44,688 nucleotides of DNA from CAZOHC01 sp964579845 (GTDB taxonomy: Bacteria > Patescibacteriota > Microgenomatia > Levybacterales > UBA12049): the NCBI GenBank assembly GCA_964579845.1, contig CAZOHC010000006.1, positions 1 to 44,688 on the forward strand, in the 5' to 3' direction. The position numbers and the translations under genes were made by a program. The notes under the pieces are model-generated. The model saw only the letters and a list, made by a program, of their open reading frames with translations. It did not search any database and was not told where the DNA came from. Numbering within the stretch: the stretch's first letter is position 1; every line of letters starts with the position of its first letter. This document shows, piece by piece, positions 36,735 through 43,281 of the stretch.

Positions 36735-36763
36735 TTGACATTTATTATAGGCTTTGCTATACT
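36735..36763 (+). promoter_or_regulatory. Promoter P2
   Basis: TTGACA, 17 bases, TATACT. Spacer contains TTATAGGC and TTGC before the -10, like P1. Confidence 0.85.
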
Positions 36764-36850
36764 TCTCCTCTTCTCGTCATTCTTGAGGAGATGCACGTTA
36801 AAAAGGGAGAGAGAAATTTGTAATAGATTGACCGGGACTATCCGTGTCAG

Positions 36851-36898
36851 GCATTAGCTTCGGTCCCACAACGAGCTTTGTGGGCCAGAAGCTGATGC
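36851..36898 (+). ncRNA. Structured RNA motif, copy B
   Basis: Same architecture as copy A: outer stem GCATTAGCTTC/GAAGCTGATGC, internal loop CGGTC/GCCA, inner stem CCACAA/TTGTGG and loop CGAGCT. Inner stem pairs changed from TGCAA/TTGCA to CACAA/TTGTG, and the outer stem is almost wholly different but still paired. A further stem (TTGCCGGAAGG with CCCTTTCGGCAA, about 36899-36984) closes a larger domain. Driven by P2. Confidence 0.6.
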
Positions 36899-37242
36899 TT
36901 GCCGGAAGGTTCCGCTAAGAGGATCTCACCTACTTGGTATATTGTTCGACAATATATGAGTATTTGAGCCCTTTCGGCAACGCATCAGCACTATATTAAG
37001 ACCGAATAATTTTCGGAAGATCGCTTGAACCAAGCGGTGACGGTGTTGCGAAAGGTGACACAATCATCGCTCCGAAAGGAGATAGTGATGTAGCAGTCAG
37101 TTGCTCCGGGAACGCCCGAAAAGACGCACACGCCCGAAAAAGCACCCGTTTTTACGGGTGCGCCACCCGAGTCACGACAGTGATATTCACTGCACGGCAA
37201 GGGATCAGGCAACATCGGGGAGGCACCAGTCGGCGCCTCCCC
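36899..37242. other. Structured tail of the P2 transcript
   Basis: Contains SD-like AAAGGAG followed by GTG ATG TAG (37088-37096, a start directly followed by stop). A GCACCCG...CGGGTGC hairpin lies at 37142-37161 and a GGGGAGGC...GCCTCCCC hairpin at 37217-37242 that may end the transcript. No ORF of credible length. Confidence 0.45.
37217..37242 (+). terminator. Probable terminator of the P2 transcript
   Basis: An 8-bp GC-rich stem GGGGAGGC/GCCTCCCC, then ACTTTCTATT. Confidence 0.55.
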
Positions 37243-37443
37243 ACTTTCTATTACAAATAATACGGCACGCAGACTAATGACATCATTCCATCATCGAAAT
37301 TGCGGTGATTCGAACGATACTGAGGCTAATTGTGCCCAATACAAATCGCGTTTACGCGACTCATCTCACTCCCTTTTTTCATTCGCTCCAAAATCCCCTG
37401 ATACTTGATACTTTCCCCTTTATACCTTTAAGGCTGAGTAGCC

Positions 37444-37472
37444 TTGACGAATTCCCTTACCGAGCGTATAAT
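37444..37472 (+). promoter_or_regulatory. Promoter P3
   Basis: TTGACG, 17 bases, TATAAT. Downstream lie a boxA-like GATCTTTGACAAGG (37572-37585) and the 28-codon ORF. Confidence 0.8.
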
Positions 37473-37571
37473 CCCGATACGACATTTACTTGTACGATAT
37501 TTGATTCGTATCTCATGTAAAATGCTCGCCTATTTTGTATTCTGATGTACTGCACAATGCGGTATGCAGAA

Positions 37572-37585
37572 GATCTTTGACAAGG
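37572..37585 (+). promoter_or_regulatory. boxA-like element 1
   Basis: GATCTTTGACAAGG, 100 bases after P3. Resembles the rRNA leader boxA core (CTCTTTAACA) and five other copies in this region. Confidence 0.4.
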
Positions 37586-37946
37586 TACAGAGGAACATTG
37601 AGAGATACCGGAGGGTATTTTCCTTCCCTGCATAAAACACCAGCCAAGACGTTCGGTATACGTGAAAATGCAAAGGTCAAAATGCAAAAGTATGGTCATC
37701 CTGAATTGATTTTCAGGATCAACTTAAACTTTTTATCTGAATTTTTGCCTTTTACCTTTTAAAATTTGAATTCACCGTATCACCGTAGGTGTTGGCCGGT
37801 GTTTTGTGATGGGGATCGATACGAGCCTCCAACTCACTCCCGAAATCAGTAGAAGTCCCCGTACTCTACGGTTAGAGGAATTCGTGACTCGTCACGAAAC
37901 ATCGGCGCCACTCTCCTAGGTGGAGAGTTCGTGCCCGGAGGGCAAT

Positions 37947-38033
37947 ATGACAGGTTCGCTCACTGTCGATAGGAGGTCAATCTTTATGAACGATCCACCC
38001 TCGACTGAAGCGCCGTCTGAAGCGATCGCCTAA
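37947..38033 (+). CDS. Small ORF of 28 codons with two SD-preceded in-frame starts
   Basis: ATG 37947 has CGGAGGG four bases upstream. An in-frame ATG at 37986 has AGGAGG nine bases upstream (product MNDPPSTEAPSEAIA). Both end at TAA 38031. The peptide is acidic and Pro/Ser/Ala-rich with no helix or signal. An imperfect inverted repeat overlaps the stop (CGATCGCCTAAGAGC against GCTCTGCTCAGGCCGATCG), followed by a 10-bp stem at 38073-38096. It has its own promoter (P3). Unknown function; the double ribosome site makes translation likely. Confidence 0.5.
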   Translation: MTGSLTVDRRSIFMNDPPSTEAPSEAIA

Positions 38034-38072
38034 GAGCTTTTAGTTTGCTCTGCTCAGGCCGATCGTTTCACC

Positions 38073-38096
38073 GGAGGGTGTAGCATTACACCCTCC
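38073..38096 (+). terminator. Hairpin after the 28-codon ORF
   Basis: Perfect 10-bp stem GGAGGGTGTA-GCAT-TACACCCTCC. No T run. Confidence 0.45.
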
Positions 38097-38265
38097 ACTT
38101 ACTTTGAATTCTAACCGCGAAGCCCGGTGTGCTGTGACCCCCACTTGCAGGCACACCCGCTTTGCATTCCGGAAGGAAACATCATCCATCCATCCCGATG
38201 GTGTTTTCTTCCATCCCGAGTTTGAAGTGGTGGCCTACCTTCTCTCCCCCACCACTTCAGCTCAT

Positions 38266-38310
38266 GCAGGAAGACCTGTTCAACAGGTCTTCCTGCCCTT
38301 TTTCATTTTC
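38266..38310 (+). terminator. Very strong intrinsic terminator
   Basis: Perfect 15-bp inverted repeat GCAGGAAGACCTGTT/AACAGGTCTTCCTGC followed by CCCTTTTTCATTTT. Confidence 0.85.
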
Positions 38311-38494
38311 TCTCACGATACTGCACGACGAGTGCCTCAATCACCTTCACCATTTTGCGGTGAATCGTGCCTGACGCATGTACGCCTGCCATTCGGCAGA
38401 CACGTTTTGTGTTGTATTCCGGCTCGTTTTTTAACGGCCACTCTGTACCTTGTTTTTTCTATCCCCCCTTCAAGCCTGACTTCTCCCCCTCATT

Positions 38495-38586
38495 GTCATT
38501 CTGAGGTGTCTACCGAAGAATCCCTTCTGTATGAGACCCCTGTCTGCCGGCAGGCAAGGCTTCATCCTTTCAGTCTTCAGGATGAC
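38495..38586. repeat. REP-like palindrome
   Basis: GTCATTCTGAGG...CAGGATGAC arms, with GAAGAATCCC and an inner CTGCCGGCAG palindrome. Diverged copy. Confidence 0.65.
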
Positions 38587-38845
38587 AGATTAGTTGTGGG
38601 TCTACTTCTGTGAAAATTCTTGTTTTAACGCACAAAATCCGTGAAAAATATTGAGTAAACGCACGAAGAGCTTTCAGGTATGGTACGACGACAATCGGTA
38701 TCGAAGCGCGTATGGTGAGGAGTCATACATAGCTCGTTAAATGCCGTTCATCGTTACCTCTTATCGATACGAGCTTCCTAACCGTAAGACACATCTACTA
38801 AGATCCTCATCTTCTAGTAACGATATCTCTTCCTAATGATGAGTC

Positions 38846-38874
38846 TTGACAAGACCTATAGGATATGCTAGTAT
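38846..38874 (+). promoter_or_regulatory. Promoter P4 of the ribozyme operon
   Basis: TTGACA, 17 bases with CTATAGGA and TATGC as in P1, then TAGTAT (followed by AACT). It is the last strong promoter before the small-gene operon at 39.8-44.5 kb and is taken as its start. Confidence 0.75.
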
Positions 38875-38921
38875 AACTCAACAATTCTGCCCGGATGGAT
38901 AAACACCTCAGGGCTGAAGAA

Positions 38922-38936
38922 GTACTTTAACAATTC
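38922..38936 (+). promoter_or_regulatory. boxA-like element 2
   Basis: GTACTTTAACAATTC, about 45 bases after the P4 start, matches the E. coli rrn boxA neighbourhood (CTCTTTAACAATT) at nearly every base. Confidence 0.5.
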
Positions 38937-39070
38937 AGCTCGAAACACTCACCGCATCCTTTCTGATGCATACATTCCCTATTTATGACCGGAGACAAGA
39001 GTCTAACTCAGAGCTATTTTGCGTTCTGAGCAACCGGACTCTTATCTTCTGTCGTAAGTAAGAAGTACAT

Positions 39071-39130
39071 GTCATTCTGAACAACCGTGAAGAATCCCTA
39101 TATGAGATCCTTCGCTCCGCTCAGGATGAC
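39071..39130. repeat. REP-like palindrome
   Basis: GTCATTCTGAACAACC...GCTCAGGATGAC with GAAGAATCC and ATATGAGATCCTTC inner segments, near the family consensus. Confidence 0.75.
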
Positions 39131-39478
39131 AAATTTCTTTGACCGAGTCATCACGTCAAACGCGACAGGGACTCGATCTGTTTAATCTGGGATTCTGCTC
39201 TGCAGAAGTTCTTTAATAAGGCGAATACGTATAAAAGGAGTTCAAAGGGCAAAAGGCAAAAGTCAAAACGCCTAATACAGCCTTAGGGCTGCTTGTGGTG
39301 CAAAATGATGGATGCGTGAGAATATTGAGCTTCGTAACAGAGATATCTCATAATCGACAGCGGTTAAGGGGGTATGGTTTCATTCAAATGGATTTGAAAC
39401 GATACTCTTTATCCGCTGTTGATATACAAAAGTAACTTTTCATTTTTTACTCCCTTCCCTATCATACTTATATCGCCT
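39131..39478. other. Operon leader with hairpin
   Basis: CGAGTC...GACTCG stem (39141-39175), boxA-like GTTCTTTAATAAGG (39208-39221), and a long hairpin about 39359-39415 (CAGCGGTTAAG...TTATCCGCTG) just before the first hammerhead. No gene. Confidence 0.45.
39208..39221 (+). promoter_or_regulatory. boxA-like element 3
   Basis: GTTCTTTAATAAGG, preceded by TGCAGAA, same context as the other copies. Confidence 0.4.
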
Positions 39479-39539
39479 TACTGTCTACGCCTCATCGGCG
39501 TACTGATGAGTCCCGCTTTTAAGCAAGGACGAAACAGTG
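39479..39539 (+). ncRNA. Type III hammerhead ribozyme 1 (compact)
   Basis: All core elements are present in order. Stem III is ACTGT/ACAGT (39480-39484 with 39534-39538). Cleavage is after GUC (C39485). Stem I is TACGCC-TCATC-GGCGTA. The core CTGATGA is at 39503-39509. Stem II is GTCC...GGAC with an inner GCTT/AAGC, then GAAA (39531-39534). Both ends lie in stem III, so it is type III. A boxA-like element begins at its last base. This is the shortest of the four and probably the ancestral form. Confidence 0.88.
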
Positions 39540-39552
39540 TTCTTTAACAAGG
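39539..39552 (+). promoter_or_regulatory. boxA-like element 4, abutting hammerhead 1
   Basis: GTTCTTTAACAAGG begins immediately at the 3' end of ribozyme stem III, so it would be near the 5' part of the downstream cleavage product. Confidence 0.5.
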
Positions 39553-39766
39553 CATCGAGATCATCTAAACGGCTCAGAGCCGTGTGGTGATCGAAGAGTT
39601 AGAAAAATTCAGAATTTTTCTAACCGTTTTAACAGATTAGCCCTTTATGAGCAGATGGTCCCTAAGGGGGGTTGGTTCGGATCCACTTCAGGCATCCGTA
39701 CGAACCTCTTTAAGGGCCATTTGCCCTTCCCCGCAGCAATGTCGCTCGGTAAAGGAAAGGGTAAAA
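39553..39766. other. Leader before the first small gene
   Basis: A hairpin TTAGAAAAATTC/GAATTTTTCTAA at 39599-39621 and a long imperfect stem (about 39655-39720, ATGGTCCCTAAGGGG...AAGGGCCAT) of the kind cut by RNase III. AAAGGAAAGGG at 39751-39761 is the ribosome site of the gene at 39767. Confidence 0.45.
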
Positions 39767-39922
39767 ATGATCTGGAAAATCTTTCGTCATTTTCTTTCCG
39801 CCATCATTCGGTGGTGGGAGAAGAAGACCGCGCTGCCAAGCTGGGAGCGTGAGAACGCTCCATTCTACAGCGGATATGATCCGCTAGATCGGTACAGGAG
39901 GAAGGAAAATGGGAACTGTTAA
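39767..39922 (+). CDS. Small amphipathic basic protein (51 aa)
   Basis: Starts at ATG 39767 with AAAGGAAAGGG five bases upstream. MIWKIFRHFLSAIIRWW is a strongly amphipathic or membrane-binding helix, followed by a charged tail with P-S-W-E-R-E-N-A-P-F-Y-S-G-Y-D-P-L-D-R-Y. No family recognised. It overlaps the next gene by 14 bases, so translation is coupled. First gene of the operon after hammerhead 1. Confidence 0.65.
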   Translation: MIWKIFRHFLSAIIRWWEKKTALPSWERENAPFYSGYDPLDRYRRKENGNC

Positions 39923-40247
39923 AAAATTTCCACTCGACAGAGTCCGTCCGCCGGACTTTTACGCGGAAGATTACCCGCGGGGTCCAGCACGGATAAAACC
40001 TATCCCAGGCTCTCTCCCCGAGTTCTCTCCGGGAGACAGGTTCCTCCTCGAGCGTGATGATGAGAGTAATGACCTTTTTGAAGGTCAGACGCTCACCGTC
40101 CTACAGGAGTTTCTTAACCTCGTCGTGTACGAGGTCGAGGAGTTTCCTGGTGTAAAGCTCTACCTCGAGAGGTGGGAGTTTGATATGCTCCGCCTCAATC
40201 AGGTGATGATCTACCTACCTCCGGCAATCGAGCCGGGGGTGAAGTAG
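39909..40247 (+). CDS. Small acidic cytoplasmic protein (112 aa)
   Basis: AGGAGGAAGGAAA precedes ATG 39909. Compact beta-rich protein with F-S-P-G-D-R-F-L-L-E-R (typical of SH3/KOW-like or DUF-type small barrels), then V-L-Q-E-F-L-N-L-V-V-Y-E-V-E-E-F-P-G-V-K-L-Y-L-E-R. No signal or helix in the membrane. No family recognised. Second gene, overlapping the first. Confidence 0.7.
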   Translation: MGTVKKFPLDRVRPPDFYAEDYPRGPARIKPIPGSLPEFSPGDRFLLERDDESNDLFEGQTLTVLQEFLNLVVYEVEEFPGVKLYLERWEFDMLRLNQVMIYLPPAIEPGVK

Positions 40248-40298
40248 AACAGTAGGCAACTGTGCCTGCTGAACGAAACAAATCCCAAGGAGGGATAA

Positions 40299-40514
40299 AT
40301 GATTTTCTTGCTCATTCCGCTGGCTGCCCTCTTCGCGGTGTGGGTCTACTGTGACCTGCATCCGACCCAGGCAGTCATGCCCTGCCGCGTTCGGCGGGCA
40401 GACTGGGACCTGGGAGTAAGGCAGAATGCTCTGCTCCCCGAGGGAGCGGTGAATACTGTCATCGGCGAGAGCCGGTGGTACATACGCCCGAAGCGGGCGG
40501 ACTTCGCCCGCTAA
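40299..40514 (+). CDS. Small membrane protein (71 aa)
   Basis: AAGGAGG six bases before ATG 40299. One N-terminal membrane helix (MIFLLIPLAALFAVWVY) and a basic C-terminal domain with C-R-V-R-R-A-D-W-D-L-G and W-Y-I-R-P-K-R-A. Likely membrane-anchored with the soluble part outside or in the cytoplasm (orientation unknown). No family recognised. Confidence 0.7.
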   Translation: MIFLLIPLAALFAVWVYCDLHPTQAVMPCRVRRADWDLGVRQNALLPEGAVNTVIGESRWYIRPKRADFAR

Positions 40515-40571
40515 TAATCTGTTAATAATGTCTTCGGTGCACCGCACCGCTATCTGATCCGTTTTTGTAAT

Positions 40572-40641
40572 GGATTATGAAGGCATGTCGGTGCTGCCGA
40601 TAGATGAACTACATAACGTAGTTCCGAGATGCCTTCAATCC
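40572..40641 (+). ncRNA. Three-way-junction RNA before hammerhead 2
   Basis: Outer stem GAAGGCAT/ATGCCTTC extended by GATT/AATC around a two-base bulge, enclosing TCGG-TGCTG-CCGA (40588-40600) and GAACTAC-ATAAC-GTAGTTC (40606-40624). A three-way junction of this size can form a ligand pocket or protein site. It directly precedes the hairpin at 40640-40665. Single copy; function unknown. Confidence 0.45.
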
Positions 40642-40665
40642 CGGCAGGTCTTCGTACCTGCCGGG
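40640..40665 (+). terminator. Strong hairpin between gene group 1 and hammerhead 2
   Basis: CCCGGCAGGT-CTTCGT-ACCTGCCGGG, perfect 10-bp stem followed by CTTATC. Terminator-like, but the transcript must pass it to make hammerhead 2, which fits the boxA model or a 3'-end-stabilising role. Confidence 0.5.
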
Positions 40666-40804
40666 CTTATCGTCAGCTCAAAGCTGGCCTGATGAGTCCA
40701 TGCTCAAAACTCTGTCATTCTGAAGCCAACTGCTGAAGAATCTCTATATGAGATCCTTCCCTACGCTCCAGGATAACGAAAATTTGAGCTGAGGACGAAA
40801 TACG
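40666..40804 (+). ncRNA. Type III hammerhead ribozyme 2 with REP in stem-loop II
   Basis: Stem III pairs CTTAT with ATACG (one U-C mismatch). Cleavage follows AUC (C40671). Stem I is GTCAGC-TCAAA-GCTGGC (one wobble). The core CTGATGA is at 40689-40695. Stem II is GTCC/GGAC with inner GCTCAAA/TTTGAGC. The core GAAA is at 40797-40800. Stem-loop II contains a 65-base REP palindrome (40714-40778). Confidence 0.82.
40714..40778. repeat. REP-like palindrome inside hammerhead 2
   Basis: GTCATTCTGAAGCCAACTGC...TCCAGGATAAC, family consensus with GAAGAATCTCTATATGAGATCCTTC in the centre. Confidence 0.8.
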
Positions 40805-40844
40805 TTCTTCAGAGATGAATTCAACTGAATTCTCCTTTGGAGAA

Positions 40845-40858
40845 GTTCTTTAAAAGAG
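40845..40858 (+). promoter_or_regulatory. boxA-like element 5
   Basis: GTTCTTTAAAAGAG after GGAGAA, 40 bases after hammerhead 2. A second partial GTTCTTC abuts the ribozyme (40804-40810). Confidence 0.4.
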
Positions 40859-40972
40859 AGAAATGATAACGAGGCATCGGCAGCAAGTTCCGCCACCACG
40901 GAATTTCCTGCCGATGCTTGGTAAGTCGGTCACCTTCTCCGGTGACTCGGAGAAAAAGGGAGGAACAAAACC

Positions 40973-41461
40973 ATGTTGGTGGATACTTCTATTTTAACCG
41001 CTCAATTCAACACTATGCTCGAGAATAACGAGCTAGCTGAGGGCTCCGCCCTCTTCTCGTTCATCGATGAACTTGAGAAGGCGGAGGAAACGCTCCGCGT
41101 CAGGAGCATTCACATTCCGTTCCTTCGGGAACGCATGCTGGAGCTCCGAGAAGCAGGAGAGCGCATCTCCGAAGCGTTCGGTGGTGAACTGAGGGATACT
41201 CTAGATATCCCCCTGAGTGATATCGACGAATATCCTGATGAAGGAGATGATGACTTGCTGTCGCAAGTCGATGACGTCATCCTCCACGGCAAGCTCGATG
41301 AGGCGTACATTCTTCAGAAGAAGATGAACGCCAGAAAGTCGCGCATCAAGGTCGACCTCGACCAACTGGCCAACCAGGACAAAGGCCGAGCGATTATCGA
41401 AGAGCTGCTGGCACATGCCCGGGCGTTTTTATCGCGCACGGCAAAGCGCTACGCAGCGTAG
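40973..41461 (+). CDS. Acidic helical protein (162 aa)
   Basis: AGGGAGGAACAAAACC precedes ATG 40973. Mostly helical, acidic (about residues 75-100 hold D-E-Y-P-D-E-G-D-D-D), with leucine-rich coiled-coil-like stretches (F-I-D-E-L-E-K-A-E-E-T-L-R, F-L-R-E-R-M-L-E-L-R-E-A-G-E-R-I) and a basic C terminus. Cytoplasmic. No family recognised; an adaptor or antitoxin-like protein is possible. It is the only gene between hammerheads 2 and 3. Confidence 0.75.
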   Translation: MLVDTSILTAQFNTMLENNELAEGSALFSFIDELEKAEETLRVRSIHIPFLRERMLELREAGERISEAFGGELRDTLDIPLSDIDEYPDEGDDDLLSQVDDVILHGKLDEAYILQKKMNARKSRIKVDLDQLANQDKGRAIIEELLAHARAFLSRTAKRYAA

Positions 41462-41469
41462 AATTTATC

Positions 41470-41501
41470 TGTGTGCGGTTGTCTCCGGACAGCCGCACAC
41501 A
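41470..41501 (+). terminator. Strong hairpin between gene group 2 and hammerhead 3
   Basis: A 14-bp stem TGTGTGCGGTTGTC/GACAGCCGCACACA (one wobble) with loop TCCG, starting eight bases after the stop codon and followed by TTCATTTCTCTC. Looks like an intrinsic terminator. Confidence 0.6.
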
Positions 41502-41514
41502 TTCATTTCTCTCA

Positions 41515-41655
41515 TTCTGTTTACGCCTCATCGGCGTACTGATGAGTCCATACTCAAACTCTGTCATTCTGAAGCCAACGGCTGAAGAATCTCTCTACAA
41601 GAGGTCCTTCCCTACGCTCCAGGATGACTAGTGAGGAGCTGAGGACGAAACAGAA
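41515..41655 (+). ncRNA. Type III hammerhead ribozyme 3 with REP in stem-loop II
   Basis: Stem III TTCTGT/ACAGAA (six perfect pairs). Cleavage after GUU (U41521). Stem I is identical to hammerhead 1 (TACGCC-TCATC-GGCGTA). The core CTGATGA is at 41539-41545. Stem II is GTCC/GGAC, then inner CTC/GAG. GAAA is at 41647-41650. Stem-loop II holds a REP palindrome (41563-41628). Compared with hammerhead 1, stem I is conserved and stem III has changed with its partner. Confidence 0.87.
41563..41628. repeat. REP-like palindrome inside hammerhead 3
   Basis: GTCATTCTGAAGCCAACGGC...CTCCAGGATGAC, near-identical to the copies in hammerheads 2 and 4. Confidence 0.82.
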
Positions 41656-41669
41656 GTTCTTTGACAAGG
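41656..41669 (+). promoter_or_regulatory. boxA-like element 6, abutting hammerhead 3
   Basis: GTTCTTTGACAAGG immediately after stem III, same placement as after hammerhead 1. The rest of the gap to 41874 holds no other recognised element apart from AGGTCGCC...GGCGACC (about 41680-41697). Confidence 0.45.
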
Positions 41670-41874
41670 CATAGTCGAGGTCGCCTTTGGCGACCGAAGT
41701 AACTTTTCAGGAAGTACTTACTATACATTCTAAAAAGTTCCAATTTTTATAAACACCTTCTTTCCTTTTCCCGAGGACGATACAGGTGCCGGTGATTGGG
41801 TATCGTGGAAAAATCTTCGTCCACGATGCCTGTTCTCCGGCACACTGGTCCGGGAAATCAAAAGGAGGAAAATC

Positions 41875-42234
41875 GTGGTTAAGGTTCATGTACTTAACGC
41901 GCTTGACGCCATCGATCAATTGGAGGAAGAATTTCTTCTCAACGATGAGGACGAAGCAGCGGCGAGAGAAAGGCTCGAGCGAGAGCTTGAGGAACAAATG
42001 GCCGAGGACGTAGTCCAGAAGGCTGTAATAGCCTTCCAAAAGGGATTCACAGTCTCGTGCGATAAGCACGAGAGCAGTGTGTCCCCTGAGGGACGCTTTT
42101 CTCTCAATCATCCGGATGAAGATTGCCATCTGTGCAATTGGATTCTGATGAAGTGGAGACAGCGGCAAGACGAAGAAAGAAAGAGGTTTTACGAAAATCG
42201 CAACTTTCTTCGCCGAAACGAACTTGACTACTGA
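41875..42234 (+). CDS. Helical protein with possible zinc site (119 aa)
   Basis: Starts at GTG 41875 with AAAAGGAGG seven bases upstream. An acidic coiled-coil-like helix runs through residues 10-55 (A-A-A-R-E-R-L-E-R-E-L-E-E-Q-M-A-E-D). C-D-K-H (about 62-65) and H-P-D-E-D-C-H-L-C (about 79-87) together could bind one zinc. The C-terminal helix is basic. No family recognised. First of four close genes in group 3 (gap of 11 bases to the next). Confidence 0.7.
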   Translation: MVKVHVLNALDAIDQLEEEFLLNDEDEAAARERLERELEEQMAEDVVQKAVIAFQKGFTVSCDKHESSVSPEGRFSLNHPDEDCHLCNWILMKWRQRQDEERKRFYENRNFLRRNELDY

Positions 42235-42245
42235 GGAGGTCTTCC

Positions 42246-42650
42246 ATGAAGCTTCTTTTCCTTGTACTCTTGTTTGCGTCCACACTCGTCTCCCCCGTTC
42301 ATGCGGAGGAGTACGCCCGGCCAGGATCGACGAAAGGTCAGGTGACGACTGATATCGTGTCACCTGAAGCCTTTCAGAAAGACATGAACGCTCGCATCAC
42401 CGGTCGTGGGGAATTCATTTTCCCCGATGGCGCGAACCAAGCAATTTTCGTCGACAAGACATGTACCAGCACGCTGAACATGTCTGTTCCATTCTTTAAG
42501 TGGAACGAGGCGTTGGGCGATCATGAAGTACTCGCAATTCACTTCAACTACAAGGTGGAGTTGTATGGCGAGTATCGGAGCGATTACGCTCGAGAGGGAT
42601 TGTACCTCTATGGCGTATGCGAGGGGGTTTTCAACCTCGCATACGAGTAA
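42246..42650 (+). CDS. Small secreted protein (134 aa)
   Basis: GAGGAGG six bases before ATG 42246. Clear signal peptide (MKLLFLVLLFASTLVSPVHA, cleavage after A20). The mature part has two Cys (K-T-C-T-S-T and Y-G-V-C-E-G-V) likely to pair, and beta-strand patterns (A-I-H-F-N-Y-K-V-E-L-Y-G-E-Y). No family recognised. It is the only fully secreted product in the operon. Confidence 0.75.
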   Translation: MKLLFLVLLFASTLVSPVHAEEYARPGSTKGQVTTDIVSPEAFQKDMNARITGRGEFIFPDGANQAIFVDKTCTSTLNMSVPFFKWNEALGDHEVLAIHFNYKVELYGEYRSDYAREGLYLYGVCEGVFNLAYE

Positions 42651-42660
42651 AGGAGGAACT

Positions 42661-42987
42661 GTGCTCTACACTGCAGGATGGGCAATAATTTGGGTCCTTT
42701 TGATCCTATTTATTGGCCTCCTACTCCGATTTACTTGGTCTGTGGCGAAAGTTTACGTTGCCATGGGGATGGGGTATCTGAGGCAGATACAATCGCCACC
42801 AACATCATACTCCTCCTCTAGCTGGCCAACCACCGTTGCAGAGACGGAAATCGATCAATACCCGGAGGAAGAAGTCATCGACGAAGATCTGTGGGAAGAT
42901 TTGGGGATAGGCCCTGAAATCGAAGTAACCGGCATCATTCAGATTGCCGATTACGCTAACGACTGGAGTGAAAGGAGACTTACGTGA
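42661..42987 (+). CDS. Membrane protein with acidic tail (108 aa)
   Basis: Starts at GTG 42661 with AAAGGAGG four bases upstream. The alternative frame start at 42523 lies in the previous gene and is rejected. Helix at about residues 5-27 (GWAIIWVLLILFIGLLLRF), Ser/Pro/Thr linker, then an acidic tail (Y-P-E-E-E-V-I-D-E-D-L-W-E-D-L) ending N-D-W-S-E-R-R-L-T. The final D-W-S-E resembles the end of the 46-residue protein at 43.7 kb. Overlaps the next gene by four bases. Confidence 0.7.
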   Translation: MLYTAGWAIIWVLLILFIGLLLRFTWSVAKVYVAMGMGYLRQIQSPPTSYSSSSWPTTVAETEIDQYPEEEVIDEDLWEDLGIGPEIEVTGIIQIADYANDWSERRLT

Positions 42988-43184
42988 ATGTTCTGAAACT
43001 CTTGTTCGATCTCCTCTCCGGAACAGGTGTGTTCCGAAGGGGAATCGAGTATCCGGTGGAAACGCCGATAATACTTGAAAATGGTGAGAAATGGTATGCC
43101 TCCGATGAATTCGGAGGAGGCGTCAGTTACTTCTCAAACAACGACCGCAAGGTTGTTTATCCGGGATCAGCTGATCCCGTCTAG
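42984..43184 (+). CDS. Small cytoplasmic protein (66 aa)
   Basis: GTG 42984 overlaps the previous TGA (GTGA) and has AAAGGAG seven bases upstream. The product has an N-terminal hydrophobic helix-like start (M-N-V-L-K-L-L-F-D-L-L-S), then a beta-type part (W-Y-A-S-D-E-F-G-G-G-V-S-Y-F). No family recognised. The 3' end holds a GGGATCAGCTGATCCC palindrome that includes the last codons. Confidence 0.65.
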   Translation: MNVLKLLFDLLSGTGVFRRGIEYPVETPIILENGEKWYASDEFGGGVSYFSNNDRKVVYPGSADPV

Positions 43185-43215
43185 CGTTCGCTATAGTGAA
43201 CAGGAGGCGGTATCG

Positions 43216-43281
43216 GTGAAGTCACCGGAACCTTTGCTGCTGAATCTTCGCAGCACGACATGCCTTCTGTTCTTCCGATGA
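43216..43281 (+). CDS. Putative 21-residue ORF overlapping hammerhead 4
   Basis: AGGAGG eight bases before GTG 43216. The product (M-K-S-P-E-P-L-L-L-N-L-R-S-T-T-C-L-L-F-F-R) ends at TGA 43279, inside stem I of hammerhead 4. The ribozyme's cleavage site (after 43272) falls between codons 19 and 20. Evidence is the ribosome site; a chance overlap cannot be excluded. Confidence 0.35.
   Translation: MKSPEPLLLNLRSTTCLLFFR

Larger units (their letters stand above)
38097..38845. other. Non-coding region between the P3 and P4 units
   Basis: Contains hairpin TGAAGTGGTGG...CCACCACTTCA (about 38223-38260), the perfect 15-bp terminator at 38266-38296 and a REP copy at 38495-38586. A 169-codon open frame crosses all of these and is judged accidental. 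From 38640 to 38845 I see nothing. Confidence 0.5.

Noticed and set aside
37860..37906. Possible fifth hammerhead (GTGACTCGTCACGAAAC)
   Set aside because: A stem followed by GAAAC is present but CTGATGA is missing, so the catalytic core cannot form.
38104..38613. 169-codon open frame, plus strand
   Set aside because: It runs through a perfect 15-bp terminator, other hairpins and a REP copy (residues CHSEVSTEES come from the REP arm). No ribosome site.
38840..38880. GATGAGTC next to P4 as a ribozyme fragment
   Set aside because: No CT before GATGA, no GAAA, and the sequence is fully explained as a promoter.
41707..42363. 218-codon open frame on the minus strand
   Set aside because: Antisense to the SD-preceded 119-residue gene and part of the secreted-protein gene; no ribosome site, and the translation has no domain pattern.
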